DNA from: Blastococcus litoris
GTDB lineage: Bacteria; Actinomycetota; Actinomycetes; Mycobacteriales; Geodermatophilaceae
NCBI RefSeq assembly: GCF_003075095.1
Contig: NZ_QCZF01000002.1
Location: 310,001 to 374,000 of the forward strand
DNA: 64,000 nucleotides
Direction: 5' to 3'
The first letter of the stretch is position 1; each line of letters opens with the position of its first letter. Under the pieces are notes generated by a model. It was not told the origin of the DNA and did not search any database. It worked only from the letters and a program-made list of their open reading frames with translations. Below, in pieces: positions 39,887 to 51,477 of this stretch. Both the position numbers and the translations under genes were made by a program.

Positions 39887-40258
39887 TCACGCGACGTCGG
39901 TGCGCGCCTCGGAGAGGTACTCGCGGACGGCGGGCTCCGGCACGCGGAAGGAACGGCCGACGCGGACGGCGGACAGCTCGCCGCCGTGGACCAGGCGGTA
40001 CACGGTCATCTTCGAGACGCGCATGATCGCGGCGACCTCGGCGACGGTGAGGAAGGTGACCACCGGACGCTGGACGGGCGCCTGCGGCCGCTGACCCATC
40101 GGCCGCTGACCGAGGGGGGCCATGCCGGGCTGCTGCGGTCGCATGCCCACCGGGGCACCGAGGCGGGCGCCGGGAACAGCGGGCCGGAGCACGGTGCGCT
40201 GGCCGGGGGCGGCCTGGCGGGGGAGGGTGGCGGCGGCGGAGCGCTGGGGGAAGGTCAT
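39887..40258 (-). CDS. Excisionase-family HTH DNA-binding protein, Rv0500A-like
   Basis: The 123-residue protein has a disordered Pro/Gln/Arg-rich N-terminus (about 1-68) and a MerR/excisionase-type winged helix (about 70-117: FLTVAEVAAIMRVSKMTVYRL then GRSFRVPEPAV). The C-terminal part is close in wording to mycobacterial Rv0500A. The N-terminal extension is unusual for the family, which is normally about 70 residues. The ATG at 40258 follows an AGAGGA site. The 202 bp upstream contain a possible TACTGT -10 box. The target genes are unknown. Confidence 0.8.
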   Translation of the reverse strand: MTFPQRSAAATLPRQAAPGQRTVLRPAVPGARLGAPVGMRPQQPGMAPLGQRPMGQRPQAPVQRPVVTFLTVAEVAAIMRVSKMTVYRLVHGGELSAVRVGRSFRVPEPAVREYLSEARTDVA

Positions 40259-40460
40259 GTCGGTCCTCTCGCTGGCGGTGGAGGACGCCGGCCCCGTTGC
40301 CCTTTGGCTACGCGTTGCGCCCCCGTTGGTACTGACAGTAAGCAGCGGGACCGGTGTGGCGAGACGGCGAGAAGAACGAGACGGACCGTTCCCGTTCGTC
40401 ACATGTTGACCGTGCGGCGCTCGCGACCGGTGTGGCGGCCGAGGGGCGCGGTGCGTGCGG

Positions 40461-41879
40461 TCAGGCTGCCGCGGGTTGCTCGGCCGCCGCGTCCGGGTGC
40501 CGTCGGCGCCCGCGGGCAGGCACCAGCCAGGCCAGCAGCGCCGTCAGCAGGCAGACCCCGAACCCGAGCGCCGCGATCGCCGTGTACCCGCCGTCCACGG
40601 GTGCCGGGGCGCCCCCGGGGGTGGCAGCGGCGAGGACGGCGGCGGCCAGCGCGCTGCCGATCGAGAAGCCTGCGTAGCGCAGCACCTGGTTGAGGCTCAT
40701 GGCGCTGCCGGTCTCCGACGGCGGCACGGCCGAGATGACGAGACCGGGGAAGGCGGCGAAGGCGGCCCCCACCCCGAGCCCGGCGACGCCCATGACGAGG
40801 AACAGCAGCCACAGCTCGCCCCGCCCGAAGGCGAACAGGACGAAGGAGCCGCTCTGCACGAGCGCCGCGACCGGGAGCACGACGTGCGGGCCGGCACGGT
40901 CGGCCAGGAGCCTGGTGAGCCGCCCGCCGAGCACGCTGGCGGCCGAGAACGGCAGCAGCGTCAGCGCCGCCACCACGATCGAGGTGCCGAACCCCGGCCC
41001 GTCGCCCCGTGGCGCCTGTGCGAGGACGGGCACCGCCAGCAGGAGCAGGTAGTTCGACAATCCGACGAGCAGCGCCGTCGCGTGCGCCGTGGCCGCGATC
41101 CGGCCTCGGGCCAGCCGGAGGTCGACGAGCGGGGACGGCGTCCGCAGCTCCCACAAGGCCCAGGCCGCCAGCACCACGGCGGAGCCTGCGATCAGGGCCC
41201 ACGGGCCCGGCGACGACCAGCCCCAGACCTCGCCCTCGGCGAGCGCCAGCAGGAGGCCGCCGAGCCCGGCACCCAGCAGGACGGCGCCCAGGACGTCGAT
41301 CGACCGCGATGCCGAGATGCGGGAGGCGGGCAGCGCCGCGGCGGCGGCCACCAGTGCGGCGGCGCTCACCCCGGCGCCGGCCCAGAAGGCCGCGTGCACG
41401 CCGCCGAGCTCGGCCACGAGCCCGGCGAGCGGGTAGCCGAGCCCCATCCCGGACACGACCGTGATCGACAGTGCGGCGACCGTGCGGTGCGAACGCTCGC
41501 CCGTCAGCGCCTCCCGGGCCGTGGCGATCGCCAGCGGTGTCAGGCCCAGCCCGAAGCCCTGCAGCGCGCGCCCGGCGATCAGCCATCCGAGCCCCAGCGG
41601 CAGGGCGGCCAGCAGGCCGCCCAGCGTGACCACGCCCAGGACGGACAGGACGACGGCGCGGCGGTGGGGACCGTCCCCGAGCCGGCCGATCACCGGGGTC
41701 GCCACCGCCCCGACCAGCAGCGTGACGGTGAGGGCCCACTGGGCGTCGGCCAGCGACGTCTCCATCGCCGCGGCGATCGCCGGGATCAGCGGCGCGCCCA
41801 GGCTGCTGATGACCGCGACAACCGTGCCGACGAACAGCAGCGCCGGGACGAGGGTGCGCGGGTGGTGCGAGGTGCTCAC
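40461..41879 (-). CDS. MFS transporter, DHA2-like
   Basis: The 472-residue protein has about 14 membrane helices. The MFS loop motif reads GRLGDGPHRRAVV (about 64-77), and the second-half loop includes GGRLTRLLADRAG. Fourteen helices fit the DHA2 drug:proton antiporters, but no drug-binding signature is assignable. A GACCCT box 7 nt before the GTG suggests a leaderless start. The ArsR-SRPBCC gene sits 45 bp upstream on the same strand, so it could be a co-transcribed regulator. Confidence 0.85.
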   Translation of the reverse strand: MSTSHHPRTLVPALLFVGTVVAVISSLGAPLIPAIAAAMETSLADAQWALTVTLLVGAVATPVIGRLGDGPHRRAVVLSVLGVVTLGGLLAALPLGLGWLIAGRALQGFGLGLTPLAIATAREALTGERSHRTVAALSITVVSGMGLGYPLAGLVAELGGVHAAFWAGAGVSAAALVAAAAALPASRISASRSIDVLGAVLLGAGLGGLLLALAEGEVWGWSSPGPWALIAGSAVVLAAWALWELRTPSPLVDLRLARGRIAATAHATALLVGLSNYLLLLAVPVLAQAPRGDGPGFGTSIVVAALTLLPFSAASVLGGRLTRLLADRAGPHVVLPVAALVQSGSFVLFAFGRGELWLLFLVMGVAGLGVGAAFAAFPGLVISAVPPSETGSAMSLNQVLRYAGFSIGSALAAAVLAAATPGGAPAPVDGGYTAIAALGFGVCLLTALLAWLVPARGRRRHPDAAAEQPAAA

Positions 41880-41924
41880 CCCACCCAGGGTCCCAGGTGG
41901 TTGGTCAGGGCAATCGACGAGGCC

Positions 41925-43927
<2,003 letters not shown>

Positions 43928-43952
43928 ACGTCCTCGGAGGTGCCGGCCGTCG

Positions 43953-45263
43953 TCAGGCCCGGGCGTCGAACCGGAGCTGGTAGATCGTCGGCAGGACGAA
44001 GCAGTCGCCGACGACCGTCAGCAGCGACCGGTCGGACGACACCTCGGGCCGGGTGAAGAAGCCGTCCGCGTAGTCGGTGCAGAGGCCGAAGTCGGCGACG
44101 ACCGCGCCGTCCCTGAGGTCCACGACGACCACCCCGAGGACGCCCGTCTCCTCCGAGAGGCCGGAGACGTACAACCAGCGACCCTCGCCGGTCCGCTCGT
44201 CGAGCGGCCCCAGTGCGGCGCCGTCGACGTAGAGGTAGTCGCGGATGCGCACCGGGTCGATGCCGGGCACCCCGCCGGGGGAGAGCCGGGTGATCGAGGC
44301 CCGAGCCGTCCCGTCGGCGTCGGGCTCGGGTCGGAGGACCTGCACCGCGCCCGAGTCGTCGATCGTCGCGTAGGTGGTCGAGGGGTCGCCGCCGGGGAAG
44401 CGGGTGGTGTACCGGACGGTGAGGTCGACGTCGACGGCGGCCACCACCGTGTCGCCGTCGTCGCCGTAGACGAGCACGGCGGAGCGCCCGTCCGGTGAGG
44501 CGACGAGGGCCCACGGCTGCGCGTCACGGGTGGCCGGCAGGTCGACCAGCGTCTGCTCGAGGACCTCGGCGCCACGGAGGGCGGTGAGCTCGACGGTCCG
44601 CCCACCGCCGAGGGCCCGCAGCACGTAGGTCCTCGAGCCCGCCGAGTCCGCGAGCAACACATCGGGGATGCCCAGCGCGTCGAGCGGGCCGGTCATCCGC
44701 AGGTCTCCCACGATCGACGGCTCTCCGTCGCCGGAGGTCCACAGCTGGACGATGCGCCCGGACCGAGCCCCGTCCGCGGGCCCGAGGACTGCCTGGACCA
44801 GGCCGTCGGACAGCACTCTCAGGTCCGCGACCCGCGCATCCGAGGACAGTCCGGCGACCCGTCGCTGCGGCGCTGTCATCTGGGCCTCGGAGTAGACCGG
44901 ACGGTCGGCGCGCAGCGCGACGTAGTCGTCGCCGGAGAAGTCGTGGGCGGCGAGCAAGAACGGGTCCGCCTCATCGACCGGGACAGCTGCCGGGAGACCT
45001 GCGACGGCGGGCAGCTCCGTCTGGCTCAGCAACTGCACCGGTCCCCGGCGGGGCAGCGGTCCCTGCCAGCCGTCCCCGCCGTGCCCGGTCGACGGCACCC
45101 AGCTGATCGGCGCCCGGTCGACCTCCGGGATCTCGTCGGTCGCGCCACCCGTGGTCAGCATGCCCACGCCGAAGATCACCGCGCAGGTCCCGGCGACCGC
45201 GAGGCGCGGAGCGGTGGTCGGACGCACGACACCACTCTGGGTGTTCCGGCCCCGCGGCAACAC
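43953..45263 (-). CDS. Secreted or membrane-anchored protein, probable beta-propeller
   Basis: No family is recognised. The 436-residue product has an N-terminal hydrophobic segment (about 19-40) that is either a signal peptide or an anchor, followed by a Pro-rich stretch. The rest is beta-rich, with repeated short strands ending in Asp/Gly turns, such as ALVASPDGRSAVLVYGDDG. This is propeller-like spacing. The GTG at 45263 is the earliest start; a GTG at 45227 gives a tighter signal-like N-terminus and may be the true one. It is convergent with the Rpf-like gene and divergent from fabG. Confidence 0.65.
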   Translation of the reverse strand: MLPRGRNTQSGVVRPTTAPRLAVAGTCAVIFGVGMLTTGGATDEIPEVDRAPISWVPSTGHGGDGWQGPLPRRGPVQLLSQTELPAVAGLPAAVPVDEADPFLLAAHDFSGDDYVALRADRPVYSEAQMTAPQRRVAGLSSDARVADLRVLSDGLVQAVLGPADGARSGRIVQLWTSGDGEPSIVGDLRMTGPLDALGIPDVLLADSAGSRTYVLRALGGGRTVELTALRGAEVLEQTLVDLPATRDAQPWALVASPDGRSAVLVYGDDGDTVVAAVDVDLTVRYTTRFPGGDPSTTYATIDDSGAVQVLRPEPDADGTARASITRLSPGGVPGIDPVRIRDYLYVDGAALGPLDERTGEGRWLYVSGLSEETGVLGVVVVDLRDGAVVADFGLCTDYADGFFTRPEVSSDRSLLTVVGDCFVLPTIYQLRFDARA

Positions 45264-45340
45264 TCACCTCCCCTCGACGGGGTGAGCACCGTCGCCGTTC
45301 CCGTACCGGCCGGTAGGGGGTGTGACCTGCGACCACCGAC

Positions 45341-46086
<746 letters not shown>

Positions 46087-46087
<1 letters not shown>

Positions 46088-46860
46088 TGAGCGGCATCCT
46101 CGAGGGCAAGAAGGTCCTCGTCACCGGCGTCCTGACGGAGGCGTCGATCGCGTTCGCCACGGCCCGGATCGCGCAGGAGCAGGGCGCCACCGTCGTCCTC
46201 TCCAACTTCGGGCGGGCGCTGTCGCTGTGCCAGCGGATCGCCAAGCGGCTGCCGCAGGAGGCCGCGGTGGTCGAGCTCGACGTCACGAACACCGAGCACC
46301 TCGGGTCGCTCGCCGACCGGCTGCGCGAGCAGGGCTTCGACACCCTCGACGGCGTCGTCCACTCCATCGGCTTCGCGCCGCAGGAGGCCATGGGGGAGGG
46401 CTTCCCGGAGGTCGCGTGGGAGCACGCCGCGACCGCGTTCCAGGTCTCGTCCTGGTCCTACGCCTCGCTCACCCAGGCCTGCCGGCCGCTGCTGGCCGAC
46501 CCGTCGTCGGTCGTCGGCCTCACCTTCGACGCGACCGTCGCCTGGCCGGTCTACGGCTGGATGGGGGCGGCGAAGGCGGCGCTCGAGTCGGTCAGCCGCT
46601 ACGTCGCCCGGGAGCTGGGCCCCGACGGCGTGCGGTCCAACATCGTCGCCGCCGGCCCGCTGCGGAGCATGGCGATGAAGTCCATCCCCGGCAGCGCCCA
46701 GTTCGAGGAGGCGTGGGAGGGCCGTGCCCCGCTCGGCTGGTCGGTCACCGACACCGAGCCCGCGGGCAAGGCCGTCGTCGCCCTGCTGTCGGACTGGTTC
46801 CCCGCCACCACCGGCGAGATCGTGCACGTCGACGGAGGCTTCCACGCCGTCGGCGTGTGA
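46087..46860 (+). CDS. inhA: Enoyl-ACP reductase, InhA type
   Basis: The 257-residue enzyme reduces trans-2-enoyl-ACP with NADH. The glycine-rich loop reads VTGVLTEASIAFATARIAQ (close to InhA). A Ser corresponding to InhA S94 is in VVHSIGF, and the catalytic Tyr/Lys are in VYGWMGAAKAALES (about 155-168). In M. tuberculosis InhA makes mycolate precursors. No mycolate genes are present here, so it is presumably the housekeeping FAS-II enzyme. It forms a tight operon with fabG and hemH. Confidence 0.95.
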
Positions 46861-46897
46861 GCGCATCCGCACGACCCCCTCAGGAAGAAGAACCTCT

Positions 46898-48022
46898 GTG
46901 CCACGCGCAACCGTCGACATCACCCCCGCGGGACAGCGTCCCGACGAGGACCCGTCGCTCGCCGTCCGCAACAACGGCGGTGCCGAGCCGTCCACCGAGC
47001 CGGCTCCGGCCGGGCGCCGCGAGGCGCTGCTGCTGCTGTCGTTCGGCGGCCCCGAGGGGCACGACGACGTCATGCCGTTCCTCGAGAACGTCACCCGCGG
47101 CCGGGGGATCCCGCGCGAGCGGCTGGAGGAGGTGGCCGAGCACTACCACCACTTCGGCGGCGTCAGCCCGATCAACGACCAGAACAAGGCGCTGATCGCG
47201 GCCCTCGAGAAGGACCTCGCCGACGCCGGTCTCGACCTCCCCGTCTACTGGGGCAACCGCAACTGGGCGCCCTACGTCGAGGACACCTGGGCGCAGATGG
47301 CCGCCGACGGCATCGAGCACGTGTACGTCCTGTCGACGTCGGCCTACGCCTCGTTCTCCGGCTGCCGGCAGTACCACGAGGACATCGCCCGGGCCCGTGT
47401 CTCCCTGTCGTCTCCCACCCGCCCAGGCGGCCCCACGGCGGAGAAGCTGCCGCACTACTACGACACCCCCGGCTTCGTGCAGGCCAACGCCGACGCCCTC
47501 GCCGCGGCGATCGCCACCCTGCCCGCCGAGCTGCGCGGCACCGCCCGCCTCGTGGCGACGGCGCACAGCATCCCGGACTCGATGGCCGCCGTCGCCGGGC
47601 CGGAGGGGCACGCCTACGAGGCGGAGCTGCTGGCCGCCGCCGAGCGCGTCGTCGCCGAGGCCGCGCCCGGCCGGGAGTTCGACCTGGTCTGGCAGAGCCG
47701 CAGCGGCCCGCCGTCGGTGCCGTGGCTGGAGCCCGACGTCAACGACCACCTGCGCGCGCTCGCCGCGTCCGGCGAGACCGCCGTCGTCCTGTTCCCGATC
47801 GGGTTCGTCAGCGACCACCTCGAGGTGATCTGGGACCTCGACAACGAGGCCAAGGAGACGGCGGAGGAGCTCGGGCTGGCCTTCGCCCGGGCGGCCACGG
47901 CGGGCACGCATCCCGCCTTCGTCGAGTCCCTGCGGATGCTCCTGGAGGAGCGTCGCGCCGGCGGCCTGCCCCGGCTGGGCACCAACTGCCCGGCGAGCTG
48001 CTGTTTCGTGCGGCGCCCGTGA
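46898..48022 (+). CDS. hemH: Ferrochelatase (coproporphyrin type expected)
   Basis: The 374-residue protein has the class I chelatase core: LLLSFGGPEG at the start, catalytic His in TAHSIPDS (about 227) and Glu in DHLEVIWD (about 307). A Cys-rich end (TNCPASCC) plus a Cys in SGCRQY (about 153) matches the [2Fe-2S] ligand pattern of actinobacterial enzymes. In this lineage the substrate is coproporphyrin III, giving coproheme. The GTG start has an AGGAAGAAG site and an N-terminal polar extension of about 40 residues. Confidence 0.93.
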   Translation: MPRATVDITPAGQRPDEDPSLAVRNNGGAEPSTEPAPAGRREALLLLSFGGPEGHDDVMPFLENVTRGRGIPRERLEEVAEHYHHFGGVSPINDQNKALIAALEKDLADAGLDLPVYWGNRNWAPYVEDTWAQMAADGIEHVYVLSTSAYASFSGCRQYHEDIARARVSLSSPTRPGGPTAEKLPHYYDTPGFVQANADALAAAIATLPAELRGTARLVATAHSIPDSMAAVAGPEGHAYEAELLAAAERVVAEAAPGREFDLVWQSRSGPPSVPWLEPDVNDHLRALAASGETAVVLFPIGFVSDHLEVIWDLDNEAKETAEELGLAFARAATAGTHPAFVESLRMLLEERRAGGLPRLGTNCPASCCFVRRP

Positions 48023-48025
48023 ACG

Positions 48026-48067
48026 GTCACGCCGAGTGGGGCCCGAAGGGCTCCGCGCAGGCGTGAC
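48026..48067. terminator. Possible hairpin between hemH and the hemerythrin gene
   Basis: GTCACGCC (48026-48033) pairs with GGCGTGAC (48060-48067). The 26-nt loop holds a smaller GCCC/GGGC stem. It lies between two convergent genes. Confidence 0.35.
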
Positions 48068-48130
48068 GCAGCGGCTCCGCGCAGCAGGGGGACGGCACGT
48101 GGACGCGGTGTCGTCCGGAGGACGACGGTG

Positions 48131-48769
48131 TCATCGCCAGGTCGGGGCGACGTCCTTGTAGTAGCGGCGGCCGAAGGTCCTGGCCAGCACGGTGACCACC
48201 GGCGTCGGCACGGTCTTCTTCAGGAAGGCACGGTGCTCGTCGCTCATCCCGTCGGTCAGCCACGCGAAGAACCGCCCGGCGACGCCGAGCGGCTGGCTGC
48301 GCAGCTCCTTCTCCACCGCCTTCCACTCCGGCGACCCGAGGTGCGCGTTCAGCTGCGGCTCGAGCTCCTCCTCCTCGTGCCGCAGGTGCCGCTCCACCAC
48401 CTCCCGGGTCCGGACGACGCTGGCCTGCGCGACGGCGGCGTCGCCGGACGACCCGGTGCGGGCGACGGTGCTCATCGCCCCGGCCGTCTTCGTCAGCGCG
48501 TCGGCCATCGCGTGGTGCTCGGACTCCATGGCGTCGAGCAGCCCCTGGTCGACACCGATCCGCTGGAGCATCGGGAAGATGTGGGTGTCCTCGCCCTCGT
48601 GGTGGTGCGTCAGCTCGGTGCGCAGGTTCGCGTAGGCCCGCTCGAGGGCCTGGGCGCGCGCGGTGTCGCCGTCACGCAGCTGCCCCAGGGCCGTCGACAG
48701 GCGGTCCAGGTCGCGACGCACGGCGCCGTGGATCACCCGGTTCATCGTCATCTCGGGCGCTGCTGTCAT
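48131..48769 (-). CDS. Hemerythrin HHE cation-binding protein
   Basis: The 212-residue protein has the four-helix hemerythrin pattern with iron ligands in HGAVRRDL, HHHEGEDTHIFPML, ESEHHAM and ERHLRHEEEEL. These domains bind O2 or NO or sense redox. The C-terminal 60 residues are extra, with an aromatic and basic stretch. It sits between hemH and the Rv1486c-like gene, a position not found in M. tuberculosis. The ATG at 48769 is preceded by a TACCGT box 8 nt upstream. Confidence 0.85.
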   Translation of the reverse strand: MTAAPEMTMNRVIHGAVRRDLDRLSTALGQLRDGDTARAQALERAYANLRTELTHHHEGEDTHIFPMLQRIGVDQGLLDAMESEHHAMADALTKTAGAMSTVARTGSSGDAAVAQASVVRTREVVERHLRHEEEELEPQLNAHLGSPEWKAVEKELRSQPLGVAGRFFAWLTDGMSDEHRAFLKKTVPTPVVTVLARTFGRRYYKDVAPTWR

Positions 48770-48777
48770 GCCGGACG

Positions 48778-48783
48778 ACGGTA
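48778..48783 (-). promoter_or_regulatory. -10 box, leaderless promoter of the hemerythrin gene
   Basis: TACCGT ends 8 nt before the ATG at 48769. Confidence 0.5.
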
Positions 48784-48795
48784 GCGACGCCCGGG

Positions 48796-49533
48796 CTACC
48801 GCGGAACAGCGTTGAACGCCGCCTCGACGGCCTCGCGCACCGACCGGGCCAGCGGGCGCAGCGCCTCGTCCCGGGCCGCGGCCTGCGAGTGGTTGACCGC
48901 GCCGCCGGGAGCGTCGGCCAGGGCGAGGTCGAGCACCCTCGCCAGCCGCTGCGCCCGCGCCAGCACCGAGAGCGCCACCGGGTCGTGGTCGTGCGGGAGC
49001 CCGGGAGCGGTCGTCGTCTTCGCCAGGCCGGCCAGCAGCGCCGGCACCTCGGGGTTCCACCGGGCGAGGTCCAGCCCGGCCAGTGCGCGGGCGGTGTCGC
49101 CCACGGCGAGGTCCAACGCCCCCGACACAGCGCGCAGGTTGCCCTCGGCCGGCGGTGCCACCGGTGGGAGGCCGGTCAGCGGGAACGCCGTCCACTGCAC
49201 GACCTCCGGACCGAGCGGCTCCGGGACGAGCGCGAGGTGCTCGCCGACGGCGGCCTGACCCGACTCGAGCGCCAGCGGCGCCAGCCCAGGGGCCCGCGGC
49301 AACCCCCGGACGTCGCCCGCCACGGGCAGCACCAGCCGGAACCGGCGCTCGCCCAGGCCGCGCAGCGCCGTCAGGGCCCAGCCGAGCGGCACCGCCTCGT
49401 CCGTGCCGGGCAGCCCGGAGACGCGGTGGGCGGTGGAGCCGGTGATGGCGTCGAGCGCCTCGTCGTAGGCGGCGCGGCCGGTGAGCCAGGCCGTCGCCCA
49501 GACGGCGAAGCGTCCGGCGGGGAAGTCGTGCAC
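48796..49533 (-). CDS. Conserved hypothetical, Rv1486c-like by position
   Basis: The 245-residue soluble protein has no recognisable domain. It starts with MHDFPAGRFAVWATAWL and is rich in Ala/Leu, with a helical second half (about 150-245). The position between hemH and the nfeD-like gene, on the opposite strand, equals that of Rv1486c in M. tuberculosis, so it is probably its orthologue. The GTG is preceded by a TAGCCT box at the leaderless distance. No function can be given. Confidence 0.75.
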   Translation of the reverse strand: MHDFPAGRFAVWATAWLTGRAAYDEALDAITGSTAHRVSGLPGTDEAVPLGWALTALRGLGERRFRLVLPVAGDVRGLPRAPGLAPLALESGQAAVGEHLALVPEPLGPEVVQWTAFPLTGLPPVAPPAEGNLRAVSGALDLAVGDTARALAGLDLARWNPEVPALLAGLAKTTTAPGLPHDHDPVALSVLARAQRLARVLDLALADAPGGAVNHSQAAARDEALRPLARSVREAVEAAFNAVPR

Positions 49534-49539
49534 CCGGCG

Positions 49540-49545
49540 AGGCTA
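49540..49545 (-). promoter_or_regulatory. -10 box, leaderless promoter of the Rv1486c-like gene
   Basis: TAGCCT ends 6 nt before the GTG at 49533. Confidence 0.5.
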
Positions 49546-49647
49546 CGACGGCCGCGCTCGTCCTCGCGGAGGGCACCGGTCACCCGCGTAGGCGCGACGC
49601 GGCGTATTCGGGGCCACGAGCAACGCCGGTTCTGCGACACTCCGGTC

Positions 49648-50085
49648 ATGGCTGCGTGGTTGCTCTGGCTCATCGCCGCGGGCCTCTTCGCGGCGGGCGA
49701 GGTGGTCAGCCTCGACCTCGTGCTGCTCATGTTCGCCGGCGGCGCGCTCGGCGGCATGACCGTGGCCCTGCTGGGGGGCGCGACGATCCTGCAGCTCGTG
49801 GCGTTCATCGCCGTCTCCGGGGTGCTGCTGGCCCTGGTCCGGCCCATCGCCCAGAAGCACCTGACCGAGCGGACCCCGCTGCAGCTCGACGGCGTCGACA
49901 CGCTCATCGGCCGCACCGCGAAGGTAACCCAGGAGATCGACTCCTCCGGCGGCCGGATCCGCATGGGCGCCGACGAGTGGACGGCCCGCAGCCAGCACAG
50001 CGGTGAGACCTTCGCCGTCGGCGACACCGTCCGGATCCTGCAGGTGGAGGGGGCCACGGCGGTCGTCGGGGACGCGCTGGAGTGA
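49648..50085 (+). CDS. NfeD-like membrane protein
   Basis: The 145-residue protein has two to three N-terminal membrane helices (about 4-26, 31-50 and 52-72) and a C-terminal OB-fold (about 85-145) with LIGRTAKVTQEID and VGDTVRILQVEGATAVV. Short NfeD proteins pair with SPFH proteins at membrane microdomains. The band-7 gene follows 77 bp downstream, as in Rv1487-Rv1488. Confidence 0.9.
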   Translation: MAAWLLWLIAAGLFAAGEVVSLDLVLLMFAGGALGGMTVALLGGATILQLVAFIAVSGVLLALVRPIAQKHLTERTPLQLDGVDTLIGRTAKVTQEIDSSGGRIRMGADEWTARSQHSGETFAVGDTVRILQVEGATAVVGDALE

Positions 50086-50162
50086 ACGCAACCGAGTCGT
50101 AGTGATCGCGGAGGCCGCCGCAGGGGAGGATCGCGGACGACCCCCGACGAAGGGAGCCCGCC

Positions 50163-51359
50163 GTGGAACCGGCACTCATCGCACTGGTCGTCGTCGCCCT
50201 GCTGGTGATCATCGTGATCGCCAAGAGCGTGACCATCGTGCCGCAGGCCCAGGCCAAGGTCGTGGAGCGGCTCGGCCGCTACAGCCGGACCCTCTCGCCC
50301 GGCCTCTCGATCCTGGTGCCGTTCATCGACCGCGTCCGGGCGACGATCGACCTGCGCGAGCAGGTCATCTCCTTCCCGCCGCAGCCGGTCATCACCTCCG
50401 ACAACCTGCAGGTCGGCATCGACACCGTCGTCTACTTCCAGGTGACCGACCCGCGCCTGGCCGTCTACGGCATCGCCAACTACATCACCGGCATGGAGCA
50501 GCTGACCACGACGATGCTGCGCAACGTCGTCGGTGGGCTCAACCTCGAGGGCGCGCTGACCGGCCGCGACGGCATCAACAGCCAGCTGCGGTCGGTCCTC
50601 GACGGGACGACCGGCCCCTGGGGCCTGCGGGTGGCCCGCGTGGAGATCAAGGCGATCGACCCGCCGCCCTCGATCCGCGACTCCATGGAGAAGCAGATGC
50701 GCGCCGACCGCGACAAGCGCGCGATCATCCTGCAGGCCGAGGGCGCGCGGCAGTCGGCCATCACCACCGCCGAGGGCCAGAAGGCCGCGGCGATCCTGTC
50801 GGCCGAGGGCAAGAAGCAGGCCGCGATCCTCGAGGCGGAGGCCGAGCGGCAGAGCCGGATCCTGCGCGCCGAGGGCGAGCGGGCGGCGCTGTTCCTGCAG
50901 GCGCAGGGCCAGGCGAAGTCGATCGAGACGGTCTTCCAGGCCATCCACGACGGCAAGCCGGACCAGGGCCTGCTGGCCTACCAGTACCTGCAGACGCTGC
51001 CGCAGATCGCGCAGGGCGACGCCAACAAGATGTGGATCGTCCCCAGCGAGTTCAGCAAGGCCCTGGAGGGCCTGGCCAACCTCGGCGGCGCCGAGGGCGG
51101 GAAGTCCTGGATGGACGTCGAGCCGCAGGGCAACGGGTCCGCCCCCAAGGACGGCGGCCTGGACACCAGCAGCTGGTTCGAGTCGCAGCTGCCCCGGGCG
51201 GCCGACCAGCCCGAGGCGAAGATCGAGCTGTCGAGCATCGCCGACTCGACGCCGGCCGTGCCGACGCCGCCCCCGCTGAGCCAGGTGACCGAGGAGATCC
51301 GCGAGATCGGCACCGGCCGCCAGCCCGACAAGAACGGGGTCTTGCCCGAGCGCGGCTGA
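50163..51359 (+). CDS. SPFH/band-7 family protein (stomatin-like)
   Basis: The 398-residue protein has one N-terminal membrane helix (about 2-20), an SPFH domain (about 25-190: IVPQAQAKVVERLGRY and onwards) and an Ala/Glu-rich coiled coil (about 190-270: ILQAEGARQSAI repeats). The last 100 residues are polar and probably disordered. Such proteins oligomerise into membrane scaffolds and recruit proteases. The partner NfeD gene is directly upstream. A long perfect hairpin terminator follows. Confidence 0.93.
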   Translation: MEPALIALVVVALLVIIVIAKSVTIVPQAQAKVVERLGRYSRTLSPGLSILVPFIDRVRATIDLREQVISFPPQPVITSDNLQVGIDTVVYFQVTDPRLAVYGIANYITGMEQLTTTMLRNVVGGLNLEGALTGRDGINSQLRSVLDGTTGPWGLRVARVEIKAIDPPPSIRDSMEKQMRADRDKRAIILQAEGARQSAITTAEGQKAAAILSAEGKKQAAILEAEAERQSRILRAEGERAALFLQAQGQAKSIETVFQAIHDGKPDQGLLAYQYLQTLPQIAQGDANKMWIVPSEFSKALEGLANLGGAEGGKSWMDVEPQGNGSAPKDGGLDTSSWFESQLPRAADQPEAKIELSSIADSTPAVPTPPPLSQVTEEIREIGTGRQPDKNGVLPERG

Positions 51360-51389
51360 GCGGCCTCCGTGGACCGGTCGCGGCGCCCG

Positions 51390-51440
51390 GTGCGACGACG
51401 TGGTGGCGATCAGCTCTCGATCGCCACCACGTCGTCGCAC
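51390..51440. terminator. Strong bidirectional terminator, 22-bp perfect stem
   Basis: Arms 51390-51411 and 51419-51440 are exact complements around a 7-nt loop. They lie between the convergent SPFH and sigF genes. Confidence 0.85.
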
Positions 51441-51477
51441 TCGCGCCGCGTCGGGAGCCGGCGCGGAGCGCAGCGTC